DNA from: Cryptomeria japonica
Taxonomy: Eukaryota; Streptophyta; Pinopsida; Cupressales; Cupressaceae
Direction of reading: 5' to 3'
Length of the DNA stretch: 64,000 nucleotides
Assembly (NCBI RefSeq): GCF_030272615.1
Contig: NC_081413.1
Location: 716,367,867-716,431,866, forward strand
The notes under the pieces are model-generated. The model had not been told where the DNA came from and ran no database searches. It saw only the letters and a list, made by a program, of their open reading frames with translations. Positions within the stretch are counted from its first letter, which is position 1. Every line of letters begins with the position of its first letter. Positions 33,900-45,758 of this stretch are shown one piece after another. The position numbers and the translations under genes were made by a program.

Positions 33900-34100
33900 T
33901 TGCTTGTTTGTTTTTGCAGGAAATGAAGGAAAAAATAAGGAGATCAAACAAGAAGCATTCACTTGCGTGAAGACATGATCTACAACATCAACAACATGAA
34001 AGAAGTCACAAGAGAAGGCATTCCAGCAAATAGTTTCAGAAGAGTTAATCAAAGATAAAAGATCACCGTCATCATCGCTAAAGCTAGATAATGTTGAGTA
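33900..34100 (+). other. Acceptor-like vestige after the C array
   Basis: TTGCTTGTTTGTTTTTGCAG| at 33921 precedes GAAATGAAGG and purine-rich sequence. Unit A has the homologous TTTGTTTGTCTTGCAA (near 8390, minus strand), with AG mutated. It may be what remains of a leader intron like the one proposed for the B2 gene. Confidence 0.35.
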
Positions 34101-34423
34101 TCAAGAGATATTCCTTCATGGTGAATCAACTCAAGTATGCAAAGTGCAAAAGTGAAGTGGCATTCCAGATAGCGTTCCAATCACCATTCCTCCAATCAAT
34201 AAAGCCCACATCAACGCATCCAAATTCAATGAATCAAGCTCATGAGTGATAGCACAAACTCTGAGGCACCTACCCCTGATATCTATTGGTCCACACTCAT
34301 GGAATGTAATTTTCTCATTGGCCGAATTTAGTTTGTTGTAACAAACCCTAATTAGGGTTTTCATTGTAAAATCTCATCCATTGATCTCAAATTGATGTGA
34401 GTCGTTGAATCATATTGAAAGCA

Positions 34424-34431
34424 TTATAAAA
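34424..34431 (+). promoter_or_regulatory. TATA box of unit C
   Basis: GCATTATAAAAAGCTCAGG follows an AAACCCTAATTAGGGTTTTC palindrome near 34344, as in A and B1. Confidence 0.55.
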
Positions 34432-34756
34432 AGCTCAGGCTCTTCATTTGAAAAGGATAATAGTTAACGGTTAATAATTGGATAATAGCTAATAGTTAGG
34501 AAAGAATAGAATAGCAATTAGAATAGAAGTTAGAGTAGGAGAAGGCAAAGATTGTTGCCAAACATGGTTGTAAAGAACAATTGATTTCATTGAAGTTATG
34601 GTGAATTTGATTTGTTACCTCAACAACTCGCATGGTCTTTGCTTCTCAATTTGCTGTCATGTTGTTTAGATTGAATGCAGGAATTTGTTGAATGTATTTA
34701 TGTGGAATCCACCTAATCCATACCACTAGCCTCTTGCTGCTTGTAAGAGCACCTTG

Positions 34757-36740
34757 TGTAATGCCCCACCAGAAACCCTAAAGAAATGCAACACTACAAG
34801 GCAACAAAAGAGTGCAACAATTTTTTTTTTAAAAGTTTAAGTACATTCATAATAACATTGCACGTATAATAACACAAGCGGAAGTCTAACAATGACATCC
34901 TAAAGGGTTACCAACGAAGATTACTTCAAATTAAAACTACATCACAATGTTAATCCAATTATCCATCCAATTAGGGAAATTCAATTACGATAATTAACTC
35001 AAACTCAAAAACTGATTCCAAATAGATAGGTTTAAAGAGTTACAATATTTATACTTCCAATGATTCATTTATACATAAGATGAAGGATAACTGAAATAAC
35101 ATACATTCCATTGAATTTCAAATTACAACATTCCATAAATTACAGGGCTTCAATAGAACAATAAAAGTACATAGGTTACAAATCCAAGGTTACAAAGTTT
35201 AAAATGCAATGACCACATGGTCACAACTGTACAATAATCTCGAACAAAAGCTGATACAAGAATCACGAACCAAGAACCACCAATGAAGCCGATCCTCGCA
35301 AGAAGGTAAGAACCAAGATATCCGATGGGAAGTGGCACTACCACCCGACCATGTGATCCCATAATGGAACGACCCCACAGTGCTAGGAGATAGCTGAAGA
35401 CCCTCAAGCAAGCAATAAGGCAAGTACAACAGTACACATGACTCCGCAGAACTCAAGTGACTCAACTCACAAAACACTAGTGACCCTAAAGAGAGAGTGT
35501 CATCACATGGCTTAAGATGGTTACCCTAGGTAGGTCTCCATAGGTCCCGGCCCTCATCTTGGGTTATCCTAGTAATCTCTCCTGAACCCCCGGCTCCATC
35601 TAAGCATCATGCGGACCCTACCAACCTTTCGTGAAGACAAGGCGGTAGGTTTGCCATTCCAGGCCTTCCCACACACCTTGAGCCTATACAAGCACTCAAC
35701 CGTGTGCGGGGTACAATATCTTAATTAATTTAATAACTACCCACCCCCTAATCAATTGTTAGGTTATCACTTATTATCTGACTTCCGAAGGGTTATCCTG
35801 CCATCCACTTCGAGTGCGGCCCCCACTCGAAAGCCACTCTCTCTTCTAGGACACTAACAGGAAAGGTACCTCTCTATGAGAACTCTATGGCGAAACTGAC
35901 AGCCATAAATAATCCTAACATAACACAGGTGAAGGGTTCACAATCACTAACCCAGGATTGACCATTTGGAAACATGACACACAATGGCACACATCCACCG
36001 GGTTAAAACAACAACACCTGACTAAGGGAGTAAACTTCATACGACATAATGACAACTCACCAAAATTGCAACAACATTTAAACTTGACTGCAATTACTAT
36101 AACACAAGGTCCTAAACAGGCAATCTTTTCTTAAAGCAGTCGAAAAGCATAAAATACTTGCAATAAAGATTCTCCAGAAATAAAGAAATTACATCTATAT
36201 TAATATGAGGAAAACAATGAAGTCACATGTCTAAAAAGGTTAATTAAACCCACATTTAAAATTTAATCCCCCAATCATTTGATTATGATTAAATTATAAT
36301 TTACCCAAATTGACTATAACCATAATCTAAATTAACTTTCCAATTCGAATATGTATATATATAATAATATAATATAATTTCCATATAAATGTATATTCAT
36401 CGAATATACTATTATATGATTATATTATATTACATATATAAAGGAAAAATATAATATTTAATTTAAACAAAATTCACATTTATTCCCAAAATTTACAATA
36501 ACTTTTATTTTTCCAAAATTCAAAAAAAAATATAAAATAAAACAAATAACCAAAATAATATTAATATTAATATTAATATTAATATATATATATATATATA
36601 TATTAATACTATTATTATTAATATTATTATTTATTATTAAATAACACTTTTTTTTTTTAAACAAAAAAAAAATTAAAAAAAAAAAGCGAATTTATTTTGG
36701 GGCGCTGTGTGTTGGTTTATGGCAGCCTGCTGCTACCGCA
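34757..36740. mobile_element. Insert in the U5-like part of unit C, LTR-like
   Basis: Unit A shows that ..GCACCTTG and GCGAGTGGTCAATTGG were originally adjacent. Between them in C lie about 2 kb starting TGTAATGCCCCACCAG and ending ..GCTGCTACCGCA, so TG...CA ends. No clear target duplication was found and the right edge is uncertain by about 10 bp. The right 450 bp are extremely AT-rich (TATATA and AATATT runs, about 36350-36680). No coding sequence is recognised. Confidence 0.6.
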
Positions 36741-37106
36741 AGGTAGCGAGTGGTCAATTGGAATGTTATGAGCTTAACTTCGAATCATTCTACACTCATT
36801 GCTTATGCATTAATTTGAATGGCGATCAATGTTTGATGATATTGATTCAAACATCTTAGAAACATCCTTAGAAGATTGCACTGAGCTTGTGTCAAATTGT
36901 TCATTTCGATGGTGAGACCTTGCTCAGTAGGATTCCATCTAATCATTCACTCATCTTCCTACATTCTTAGGATTAGAATAGATTCTCTCAACCCTTCGTC
37001 TTTTGCCATTTTTTTTCAATTCAAGTTAGTCTAGGACAAAGAGCATCGCCCAATTGAAATATCAGATGATCAAGTTCCAGCAAATCAAGTATTCAGGCAT
37101 TCGAAT

Positions 37107-37129
37107 GTAAGTCCCCTTGTGATTCCAGC
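37107..37129 (+). other. Conserved tail block of unit C
   Basis: GTAAGTCCCCTTGTGATTCC plus AGC lies 180 bp before the right end, nearly identical to the block in unit A. Confidence 0.6.
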
Positions 37130-37314
37130 ATAATCACATCAAACCAATGAGCTTATCCACACGTAGTGACCCTACATTCATGAACCTTGGAGTTGTCTCG
37201 AATGATCCTTAAGCTAATCTTCAGCATCTGAGAGATTTTGTTCAAGAGAGGATAAGATACCTATGGTATTTTATTTTGTGTTCACATGTGCCTAAAAAAC
37301 ACATCAACAATACT

Positions 37315-39766
37315 CTTCTACAGGCTGGCCATACTTCTTTATGCAGGGTCGCACACCTTCCTTGTTGAGTGACTAGGGTTTGCAAGGTTCTAAATTACTG
37401 TTTTTGAGGCGTTTGGACCTGCTTAATCACCTGCATGGATTTTAGATAAGTCTTTGAAGTGTGGCGCCCAATTTGGGAGTGCCAAAGTGCAAATTTGAAC
37501 AACTCCAGTTATTTCAATGCTGCATTTTCTGGGTATGTTTGAAATAGACATGTAATACTATCTGATGATCTGGGTTGCTCTTACATTTGAGCAAATTTGT
37601 ATTTTCAGATCAGAAATAAAATCTGAAATTTTCTAATGCGTCACAAAACGAACTCCACCTAAGTACTTAATCCATAATGGCTGGATTGATAATCGTAGTG
37701 ATGCATCATAAAATGTAAAACCTATGTTAGCAACATCTACACTCTCTACAGACTGCCATATAAACTTCGACCTTAACTGTAGCAGTAATATTGTGTGTGA
37801 AACTGCAAAGAAACAAATAAAATAATCAGTAAACAAGAAAATAACTAGATACAATTACAAAACACAATAATTCATTTGGAGAAAACCAAAAGGGGTAGAA
37901 AAAATCCAAATCTCACTATTCAGTGCTATTACATGGAGATCCTGCCATTAAAATGATCTTACAGGTCTGTAAAATCACAATACAACTTCCCTTGTCTTCA
38001 CTCTACCCTTGCAACTTTACAAAAACCCTAGAACACCCTATCTATCTCCTTAATACAGAAATAAGAGCTTTCTTTCAGCCAAATGAGCCTTCATAATAAT
38101 TATCAAACTACCTTTTATTCCTCTCTAGTGTTGCATTGATGGGAAATGGATTGCTTTCCCTAGAATACATTGGCCAGCCTTGCATAACCATCCAACCATC
38201 CAAACATCCACATGGAAACCCAAATGATCTGGATTCCAGCCCTAATGGCCAACAGAGAATCCAAAGGAATAACAGAGCACTCAAACAATGGTTGCCACAT
38301 TAACACAACCTGACATAGTAACACAGCAAATATGACCCTTTTGGAAGCTAAACAGCCACCAAACAAAAAACAAAACCATCCCTTTCATGTTCTTTTGCCC
38401 TACAGCAACTTCCAACAATAATAACTGCCAGAACCATTCTGAAATGAGTGAAGATATTAATGCTTTTTGCCACAAATCTTCCAACAATGTTCCAGACCAC
38501 TGCCAAAGACTTGTAAGCACATTTCTCCATTCATACACCAGCTACATTTTCATTCTCACATGCACTATATTGCCGAAAGCAATGATAATCATCCCAACAA
38601 CAATCTCAACAGAAGAATAATGTCCCTATAACTCATATGGATCAAGAAATACTCCTCAAGTGACCTTATGTCTTCTAGGGTGCATGATATAACACCTGTA
38701 GCAGCCTGCATGATGCCTATATAAGTATGCATAATGCTTGTAGCAACCTGTACAATGCCTGTAGCACTATTACAAGTGAACCAATAGCATGTGCCTGACT
38801 TTGAAACCTTCCTGAACCGAACTACTGAACCAAATTCAGATCATACATGTGAACCATGTATTATTTATTAAGAAATATAAATGGTAATAGTTGCAATAAT
38901 TGGAAGAAATAGCTCACTAATAGCTATAGCTTATTAGTCTCTAGCCTCATCAAAATTGTACCCATGTTAGCCTGCAAAATTGATAATATAGTGAAGAACT
39001 ACAAAAAATGAATATTAACATGTCAGCTTGCACTTGTATATGTTTTATATGTTGTGCATGATAGGTAATGGTGCATATAAGTTGCCATTCATCTAGATGT
39101 TCCCTTTTGTTAGATATGAAAAAGAATTAAAAAAACCATAACTTGAAAAAGAAAAATTCAATCTTTTGGTATACCCTAAATTACTAAAACTGATGAGAAA
39201 ATAATTATATATTTGTCTTGCAAGTTCTGTGATTTCATATCTGGATTGTGCTTATTTAATTTTTTATATCACTAAGTTATAATTTGTCATTTCCATAGGA
39301 CTAGACCCACTATCAATATGTTTGTGTTTTATGCCCTATTGTCACCTATGTTGTCCCTCACTAATCGTTCCTCTTCTCATGTTGCCCTTTGGTATTGTCC
39401 TTGTTTCTTCCATCCCCTATGTTGTTTCTTGAAATTTGGTCCTCCTCTCTAGCCATACCAAAACATGTCCTATTTGCACCCAAAACAAAGTTTTAGATGT
39501 AGAGAGCTTGTCTACAAAGCTCACATGGACATGATATTCTCAAGGTGCTTCATATCTGACAAGAGTTTTTGTAATATAACCCATCTCTTTATAACAATAA
39601 ATTATTAACGGATAATTTGGACTTGATTAATCACCTCAAGTATCCAGCTTTTTTTGGTAGAAAGATTAAAAACATATAAATAATTCCAATTCATAACAAT
39701 TAACGTTGTCAAGTTCTTTTTCCAAATTGAAATAAATTGAACGAAAGAAAAAAGAAGAAAATGTAC
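37315..39766. other. Rest of D' and 5' part of host intron 2
   Basis: The left part should be the remainder of LTR D', but no clean right boundary, B1 tail or second CCTAT copy is seen. A minus-strand open segment (37815-37633) preceded by TTTCTTTGCAG looks exon-like but does not fit the exon phase series. The remainder is AT-rich and unclassified. Confidence 0.4.
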
Positions 39767-39823
39767 CTTGCAATAATTCCATGTTGATCATGGATCAAAA
39801 GAGACCTTTGCTTTGCAACAGAA
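39767..39823 (-). CDS. Host gene exon 2
   Basis: The 57-nt exon lies between CATTGTTGCAG and the donor GTACAT. It begins by completing a Cys codon with the last two bases of exon 1, reads SVAKQRSLLIHDQHGIIA, and leaves AG to form Arg with exon 3. The basic composition without a membrane segment is consistent with part of a presequence. Confidence 0.68.
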
Positions 39824-41813
39824 CTGCAACAATGCCCACAGTCAATGAGTACAAAAAGAAAAGGTTAAAAGCAAAGAAACATATTTTCTAAGAAATTTGG
39901 GAAACCTAAGCTCAATAAATGATACTCTTGAAGAATATATCAATTTCTTATGAGCACAAAATGGAAACAAAGGTTATATACCATTTCAATAAAACATTTC
40001 GAGCATATCAAATACGATAAGTTTTTTGCTGATGCATGTTTTATCCAACATGACAACAAATAATAAAAAAATATGCATATTTGATCGAAAATTGCAACGT
40101 TATAAAAAATTATATGCAGCTACTATTAGTATGTATATGAAGATCCTAAAAAAAATTGAGGCATACTTGGATTGGTTATAGTACACAGTTCATAAGCAGA
40201 CAAATATCAATTAAAAACTCGCCAGGATTCTAAAAGAAGCATTTGGATTAGGGCAAAGTATATTCAATTGCCTCCAATAGATTAGAAACAAAAAATTTCC
40301 AACTCATTAAAAAAATACAAATTAACATTCGATACTGCAATCAAAATACATGTTTTGGGTAACAGCTTCTTTCTACTGGTGTTCCCTAAACTGCTTCCTC
40401 TGTTTTACATCATGTGCATTTCCCTTTTGAAGAAAATTAAAACAGCACTTGTTAGGTCGCCAGTTACTCTTCCATTAAAATAATCTTAATGAAAAATTTA
40501 AGTTCTCTATCCTTATCAAGTTTCTTTTTTGGCACGTTCAACAAATATCCAAACTATCATATATCTAACACTATCCGACAACAAAAACAGTAGCTTAAGA
40601 CTATTTTTGTTCCTCAAACATGAATCTCAAGTGAACACAAGACCAGTACTTATCTGAAATTTCTCACATCCCAAACTAAAATATATAACCTTTATCTATT
40701 AAACCCAGCTATCAGACCCATACATTCCATTTTCAACAATCAAGTCCCATTTCATTAAATTCTGTAAAAAATTATCACTTCACACATTCTTAAAACTAAA
40801 GATGACCTAGATGCAAGATGTCTTGCTTGATTTCACACTGTTGAGTTGCCCATCTCAATATGATCTCTAGTTTTCTTTTCAATCAGTCAATATTACTTTT
40901 CTACATTATCTCTTGCTACAGAGTTTCCAACAAAAAATTAGGAAAGGGCTCCTAATGTCCATGGCCATTCTACTTAATGGGTTTCCTTAAAATGTTGGAT
41001 ACCTGGTATGAATTTTAGTTATATAGGGCACTGTTACCATGGAGATTTAAGAGAAAATTTGCATGGGATCTGCCAATTTCCATAATTTTCATCTGTCACA
41101 TACATGTTCTGGATAATTATTATAACTCCAAACTTAATTTTACAAAAAAAACTACTTTCAAAACCATTAAGTATAAACTGCTTCCATTAATCTAGATAAA
41201 AGTCAAGACACCGGACATATAAACAAATAGATCCACAGATTCAAGCAGCCAAACAAATAGATAGATAGACAGATTCAAAACATACAATAAGCAGGCACAC
41301 ACATACATGCATAAACAAAAATAGGCATATGTACCTGCACTGGCAAACAACTAAATATATGCACATGGCATGGTCCACTCGACACTTATACAATACAATA
41401 TTTATGTACACTGTTGGTCATTAAATATCAGTTTCGAGTTGAATTTTCTTTCTTTATAGAGCTTTCAATTGGTTCTTGTAAGACATCTAAGATCTTAAAC
41501 TAACTGATTGTATGATCCCACTAATTTTTGTATGTCTTTGCATTTATATTGTAGTGCACAAACCATTCCAGTTTATAGGCGTAGCAAATAATTGCCACGA
41601 TATGACCCTTAAAATACCAATCGTGGGATGTACTGGTTGCAAGTACCACATAATCTTTCGGAAGCTAGCATGCAATTTAGAAAGAAGGTTCGCAATGCAA
41701 GATTGACTATTATTATTTATTTGTATGTATAGTAGATAACTTCAAAATACTCATTAGTTTAAGGCTATGGAAGCCAAAGTCTTCTTATAACGTCTAGGAA
41801 AACATGACTTTCA
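39824..41813. other. Host intron 1, no gene recognised
   Basis: AT-rich sequence without recognisable repeats of known families. Short open frames lack motifs. Confidence 0.45.
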
Positions 41814-41821
41814 GAATTTCA

Positions 41822-42741
41822 CTAAGTTACCGGGTTCGCCTCTGGCCCCTCCTGGTACGGGTCCGGGTTCGACCGGGTCCGTGGTACGGGTCCGGTTCGA
41901 CCTGGGTTCGACCAGGGTTCGAAAAACCTAGAGTGGGTTCGACCCTGGTCGAACCCAGTCGAACCCGGGGTCAAACCCAGTCGAACCTGGGCGGACCCAG
42001 TCGAACTTGGGCGGCTGGGCGGCCCGTAAAGTCAAAAAACAATGCAGATTTAATTTTTTTTTCAATTCCGCGTTGTAAAAAGTGAAAGTTATAACCTTAA
42101 AAAGCAGAAAATTAGACGTCTTAAAAAAATAGAAAACTGATGCACGCCATGGAGTTCTGTGTGGGTTTGAAGGTTGTGATTTGGTGTTGGCGGCAGGGGC
42201 GCTGCCCCTCAACCCCGCCCTGTACCACGACAGGGAGCGCGCCCTGGGCGCTGCCCCTCGACCCCGCAAGGGGCTCTGCCCCTTGACCCCGCTGGGGGCG
42301 CTGCCCCCAGACCCCCGCAAGGGGCGCTGCCCCTTGACCCCGTTGGGGGCGTTGCCGGCAAAATCCAGGTCCTCAATTTGAAAAATTAAACTTGGATGTT
42401 CTTAGTTTGAATCCATTTAATGATCAAACTTTAAATTGTTGAAAGTTGAAACAATGATACTTGAATATTTTATCATTTTGATATTAGACTTGATGTATAT
42501 GATGCTGTTATGGTATGATCATGATGCTACGATTACAAGTTTATGTTGGTTTTGTTGTCTATATGATGCTATGTGACATGCTAATCTTAATTCATGCTTA
42601 TAGGTTGCATATATATATAATTTACATGTTTTTGTACTAACGAACCCAAACGAACCCAAACCCCTTTTCAAAATTTTGCCGTACCGGCGTACCGGGTTCT
42701 TCGAACCCGAACCGGTGCCCGAACCCGAACCGGTAACTTAG
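41822..42741. mobile_element. Non-autonomous hAT-like DNA transposon
   Basis: The 920-bp element has inverted ends CTAAGTTACCGGGTTCG / CGAACCGGTAACTTAG-type and a perfect 8-bp duplication GAATTTCA (41814-41821, 42742-42749), diagnostic of hAT-like insertion. The ends carry GC-rich subterminal repeats (CGGGTTCGA and GGTACGGGTCC on the left, CGAACCCGAACCGG on the right). No transposase is encoded. Confidence 0.85.
42190..42360. repeat. GC-rich minisatellite within the hAT-like element
   Basis: GGGGCGCTGCCCCTTGACCC and close variants occur about five times. GGGGC/GCCCC pairs allow strong hairpins. Composition contrasts sharply with the AT-rich surroundings. Confidence 0.8.
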
Positions 42742-43322
42742 GAATTTCAATATTGAGAACAACAGATAACAAGGAAACCCTGTCAGAAACATTGTCAGTC
42801 CTCCCAAAACTGTTTCCTGAAGAACAATAAACGTTTCTCGTAAAAAACTACAATGTTGTGTCACTTTTGGAAATATGAACCATCTTTCATTATCTTTTCT
42901 AACAACATCAATCCGAGGCTTCTTTGTTACAGATTTTATGATCCATGATGAGCCTTGGAGTGGCACAAAGGATAATGCACAAACCATTTAGGGGATTGAT
43001 CTATCTAATTAACCCATGAGGTATACAAACTTGTGATGGAAAATAAAGATCAAATGTGGAAGCACCATTATACATTCAATGACTATAAAGAATACAAATA
43101 TAGCTCTTCAATTAATGACAAACAAGATAATTATGCATATGTTTACAATGTTGGACTTAAAAACGTCCTATGGGCCAACCCAGAGATGGAAGATATGGTA
43201 TCGAGAAATTAGCTACAAAAGATGGAGTCTATACCATGTCCAACTTGTTACAAATGGTATGGAATAGAGTTATAAAATCTTTAAATCAGTTACAAGATGT
43301 TTGACTTCCAAGAACTGTTAGC

Positions 43323-43610
43323 GTGCCAATTGATTCAGTGCTCAAACCAATCTGGAACATGAAATGTCACTTAGTCAGTTACTAAAAATATGTGCTCCTT
43401 TAGTGACTCAATGTTGTCTTACTGCACACATAGAGCCAAGACAAATGAGTTGCACCTAATAGTGTTGTGCCAATTGATTCAGTGCTCAAACCAATCTGGA
43501 AAATGAAATGTCAATTAGTCAGTTACTAAAAACATGTGCTACTTTAGTGACTCGATGTTGTCATATTGCACACATAGAGCCAAGACAAATGAGTTGCACC
43601 TAATAGTGTT
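43323..43610. repeat. 144-bp tandem duplication
   Basis: Two copies beginning GTGCCAATTGATTCAGTGCT, at 43323 and 43467, are about 95% identical and end AATAGTGTT. Confidence 0.88.
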
Positions 43611-44249
43611 CTTTGCAAGTGTTGCAAAATATGCAAAGTGCAAAGCTGTAGTGATGCTACGTTGTAAATCTCAAAAAGAGTTCTCTTGGAGCTATGAATC
43701 CAACCTGATTGTGGTTCGACTAAGTATGGGGTGGCAAATCACACAAGCATGCCCAAAGCATTCACTCATTCTTTAAAATTAATGGTATCCACTGCATGGA
43801 TGGTCACCTGCAGAAACTGAATATTGAAATGCAGAGAAGCATATCCCTCAGATTTATTTGCATATTGCTCCTTATTCACAACTCCAAATAGCTAATAATT
43901 GCCATGACAGGAGAAAGTAGAGGAGGTTTCAATGAGATCATCCTTCTGTTTTGAACTCGATGTGCAAAATCCAAATCTAATGAATTTGAACTGCAAAAGG
44001 CTTGAGCAAAGGTGGAATACTTGAGGAAGATATAGGACAAATGTGTCCTCAACAATATTGTGAGATAAAGTACAAGGAACATTTTGCAGTGGATTAATCT
44101 TAAAATAGCGAGCTTTATATTGCTATTTTTTCAGATGCAACCAGACCCTGCCACCAATCTGAAAAGTGTATAGCTTGGAACCATAGCATTCCTTGCATTT
44201 CTGTTGTTGGCAAGTCAAAACCTATTGAAACTGCTGATGAATATGTTCA

Positions 44250-45080
44250 AGGGATTCTTCACTTTGTCCAATTCCTTTGCTTGTAAGCTACTTTGTGGAA
44301 CTATAAGGATGGGAAAAGCACTGTTAAGAGGTGCCCCGAGTTGAAACCCATAAGATGTCTAGAATGGACTATGTCCCACAGATTTGTGGATAGCCATGTT
44401 ATCAGCATGTTGGATGTATGCCAAGTTATCATTCCCAGTGCAAAGATGAGTACTACTGTACATTTTCAATAGCTGGGCTGGGATACGACTAACCATTTCA
44501 ATTTTTCCATCGGTCTGAGAATAAATGTTGTTGATCTATACAGATGTGCATATAACATTTCTCTAAGCTTGGCAAAAGTGAATAGCAAACCTTGGATCTC
44601 AATAAAAACAATGGCAAGAGGAAACTCAAGAGTATCCAAACCTGTTGGATAACAGGTTTGGTTATTTAAGGTACATTGATAATCTTTTTGCATGCAACGA
44701 GAATTGTCATCTTTAAGAAACAATCGACTACAACAACTACAGTCATGTCAATGTTTGGTCAACTAAGAAATCCACGACAACAAATTCACATGGTCTAGTT
44801 GAACTGAAAATCAAGAGGATACACAAAATTTCTAGGTAACTGGTTTCAGAATGTTACACGGAACAACTTGATGTAAGCCTCTGTATCTTCAAGCATGTGT
44901 AGCCAATAGAAATTTTGTTCAAATGCATCAAAAAATATAGTTACTACAAAATGACCTGCTAATTGAGAATAACATGCCTACCATGAGATGTGTCATGCCC
45001 AAGCTTGGAGAGAAGCTTGTCAGACAGATACAAGCCTTCGACCTGTTGTCCTTGTTAAATGGCATTGTACATAACTATAG
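44250..45080 (-). pseudogene. Ty3/gypsy integrase remnant
   Basis: The minus strand, with frameshifts and stops, reads DPRFAIHFCQA, YSQTDGKIEMVSR and NMAIHKSVGHSPF. These correspond to gypsy integrase strings around DPRFTSHFW, YHPQTDGQTEVVNR and AIHKSTGKSPF. Upstream there is a degraded HVNLLSWIS-like start. No LTRs were recognised, so this is an old fragment in host intron 1. Confidence 0.65.
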
Positions 45081-45758
45081 CATGAATTCTTAATGTAAAA
45101 AATACTGTGCAACCCAACTCATAGTGTTGTCGTCTCAAGTATTGAGCACTGTTAACAAGAAGTGAATGGAGGCCAACTCAATACAAACAGCCCTCTTCTC
45201 ATAGGTTGCGTATCTTGGGAAGAAGTCACTGAATGTTTCCAAGTGATATACAACAAGATGTCCATCTTGCATTAATACTACATCGAATGTGAAATGGGAT
45301 GCATGAATCCCAATTTCATGTCACACATTGCAAGGACTGTTGCAATGTAGAGCCTAGTTTGGAGTTCTTCAAATGCTCAATATTGCATAATGTGCATTTA
45401 TATACTAACTTAGCTCACGCGATCTAATTCATCATGATTGACAATCTTGTGATAACTACGCCATTTATTGAGCGAATTTATAAGAGAAAAACTAAAATGA
45501 CCATAAGATACATAACGGAACATGGTAAACCTACAGAAGGTTCGTCAGTAGGATATTCGGAAAGTTTTACACATTACAGGGAAACGAGTAGGATGTTAGG
45601 TTATACAACGAGATCCATGTTTGATATAAATAGTCCTATGAAAAATCAGTTCCAATCATAGCAGATTGCGAGAATACAAATTCAAAGACAGCTGCAAATT
45701 GAGATTATTAAAATATCAAAAATAAATTAGAGAGAAAGAGAGCTAAAGAAAAACTAAC

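Larger units (their letters stand above)
30446..37309 (+). mobile_element. Unit C: LTR-like element with two nested inserts
   Basis: It starts TGTTGTGAGGTATTCACAAA and ends AAAACACATCAACA, with a perfect ATACT duplication (30441-30445, 37310-37314). Order: head hairpins (CCCATT/AATGGG at 30469-30483), about 430 bp, AT palindrome (30915-30978), GAGCGAACTTCATG array (31010-33860, interrupted by solo LTR D), an acceptor-like TTTGTTTTTGCAG at 33921, sequence homologous to unit A, the CCCTAATTAGGG palindrome, a TATA box at 34424, and a U5-like tail interrupted by a further insert (34757-36740). Without inserts it is about 3.5 kb. No open gene is seen. Confidence 0.85.

Noticed and set aside
36350-36680. 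Open frames rich in Ile/Asn
   Set aside because: They are products of TATATA and AATATT low-complexity sequence within the insert in unit C.
37460-37484. TGGCGCCCAATTTGGGAG as a primer-binding site ending LTR D'
   Set aside because: It resembles the site of element G, but the preceding bases do not end in CA and no internal region follows. Left as coincidence.
37633-37815. Exon-like minus-strand segment after TTTCTTTGCAG ending in a stop
   Set aside because: Exon 2 joins exon 3 in phase without it, and in the phase required by exon 2 this segment hits an early stop. It could be an alternative last exon, but the evidence is too thin.
42181-42381. GC-rich stretch as a CpG island or promoter
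   Set aside because: It is an internal minisatellite of the hAT-like element, with GGGGC/GCCCC repeats, not a host promoter.
42637-42987. 116-codon minus-strand open frame
   Set aside because: Its 3' part lies in the hAT terminal repeat, so it straddles an element border. The left part (SVTKKPRIDVVRKDNERW) could be exonic but does not fit between exons 1 and 2, which already join in phase.
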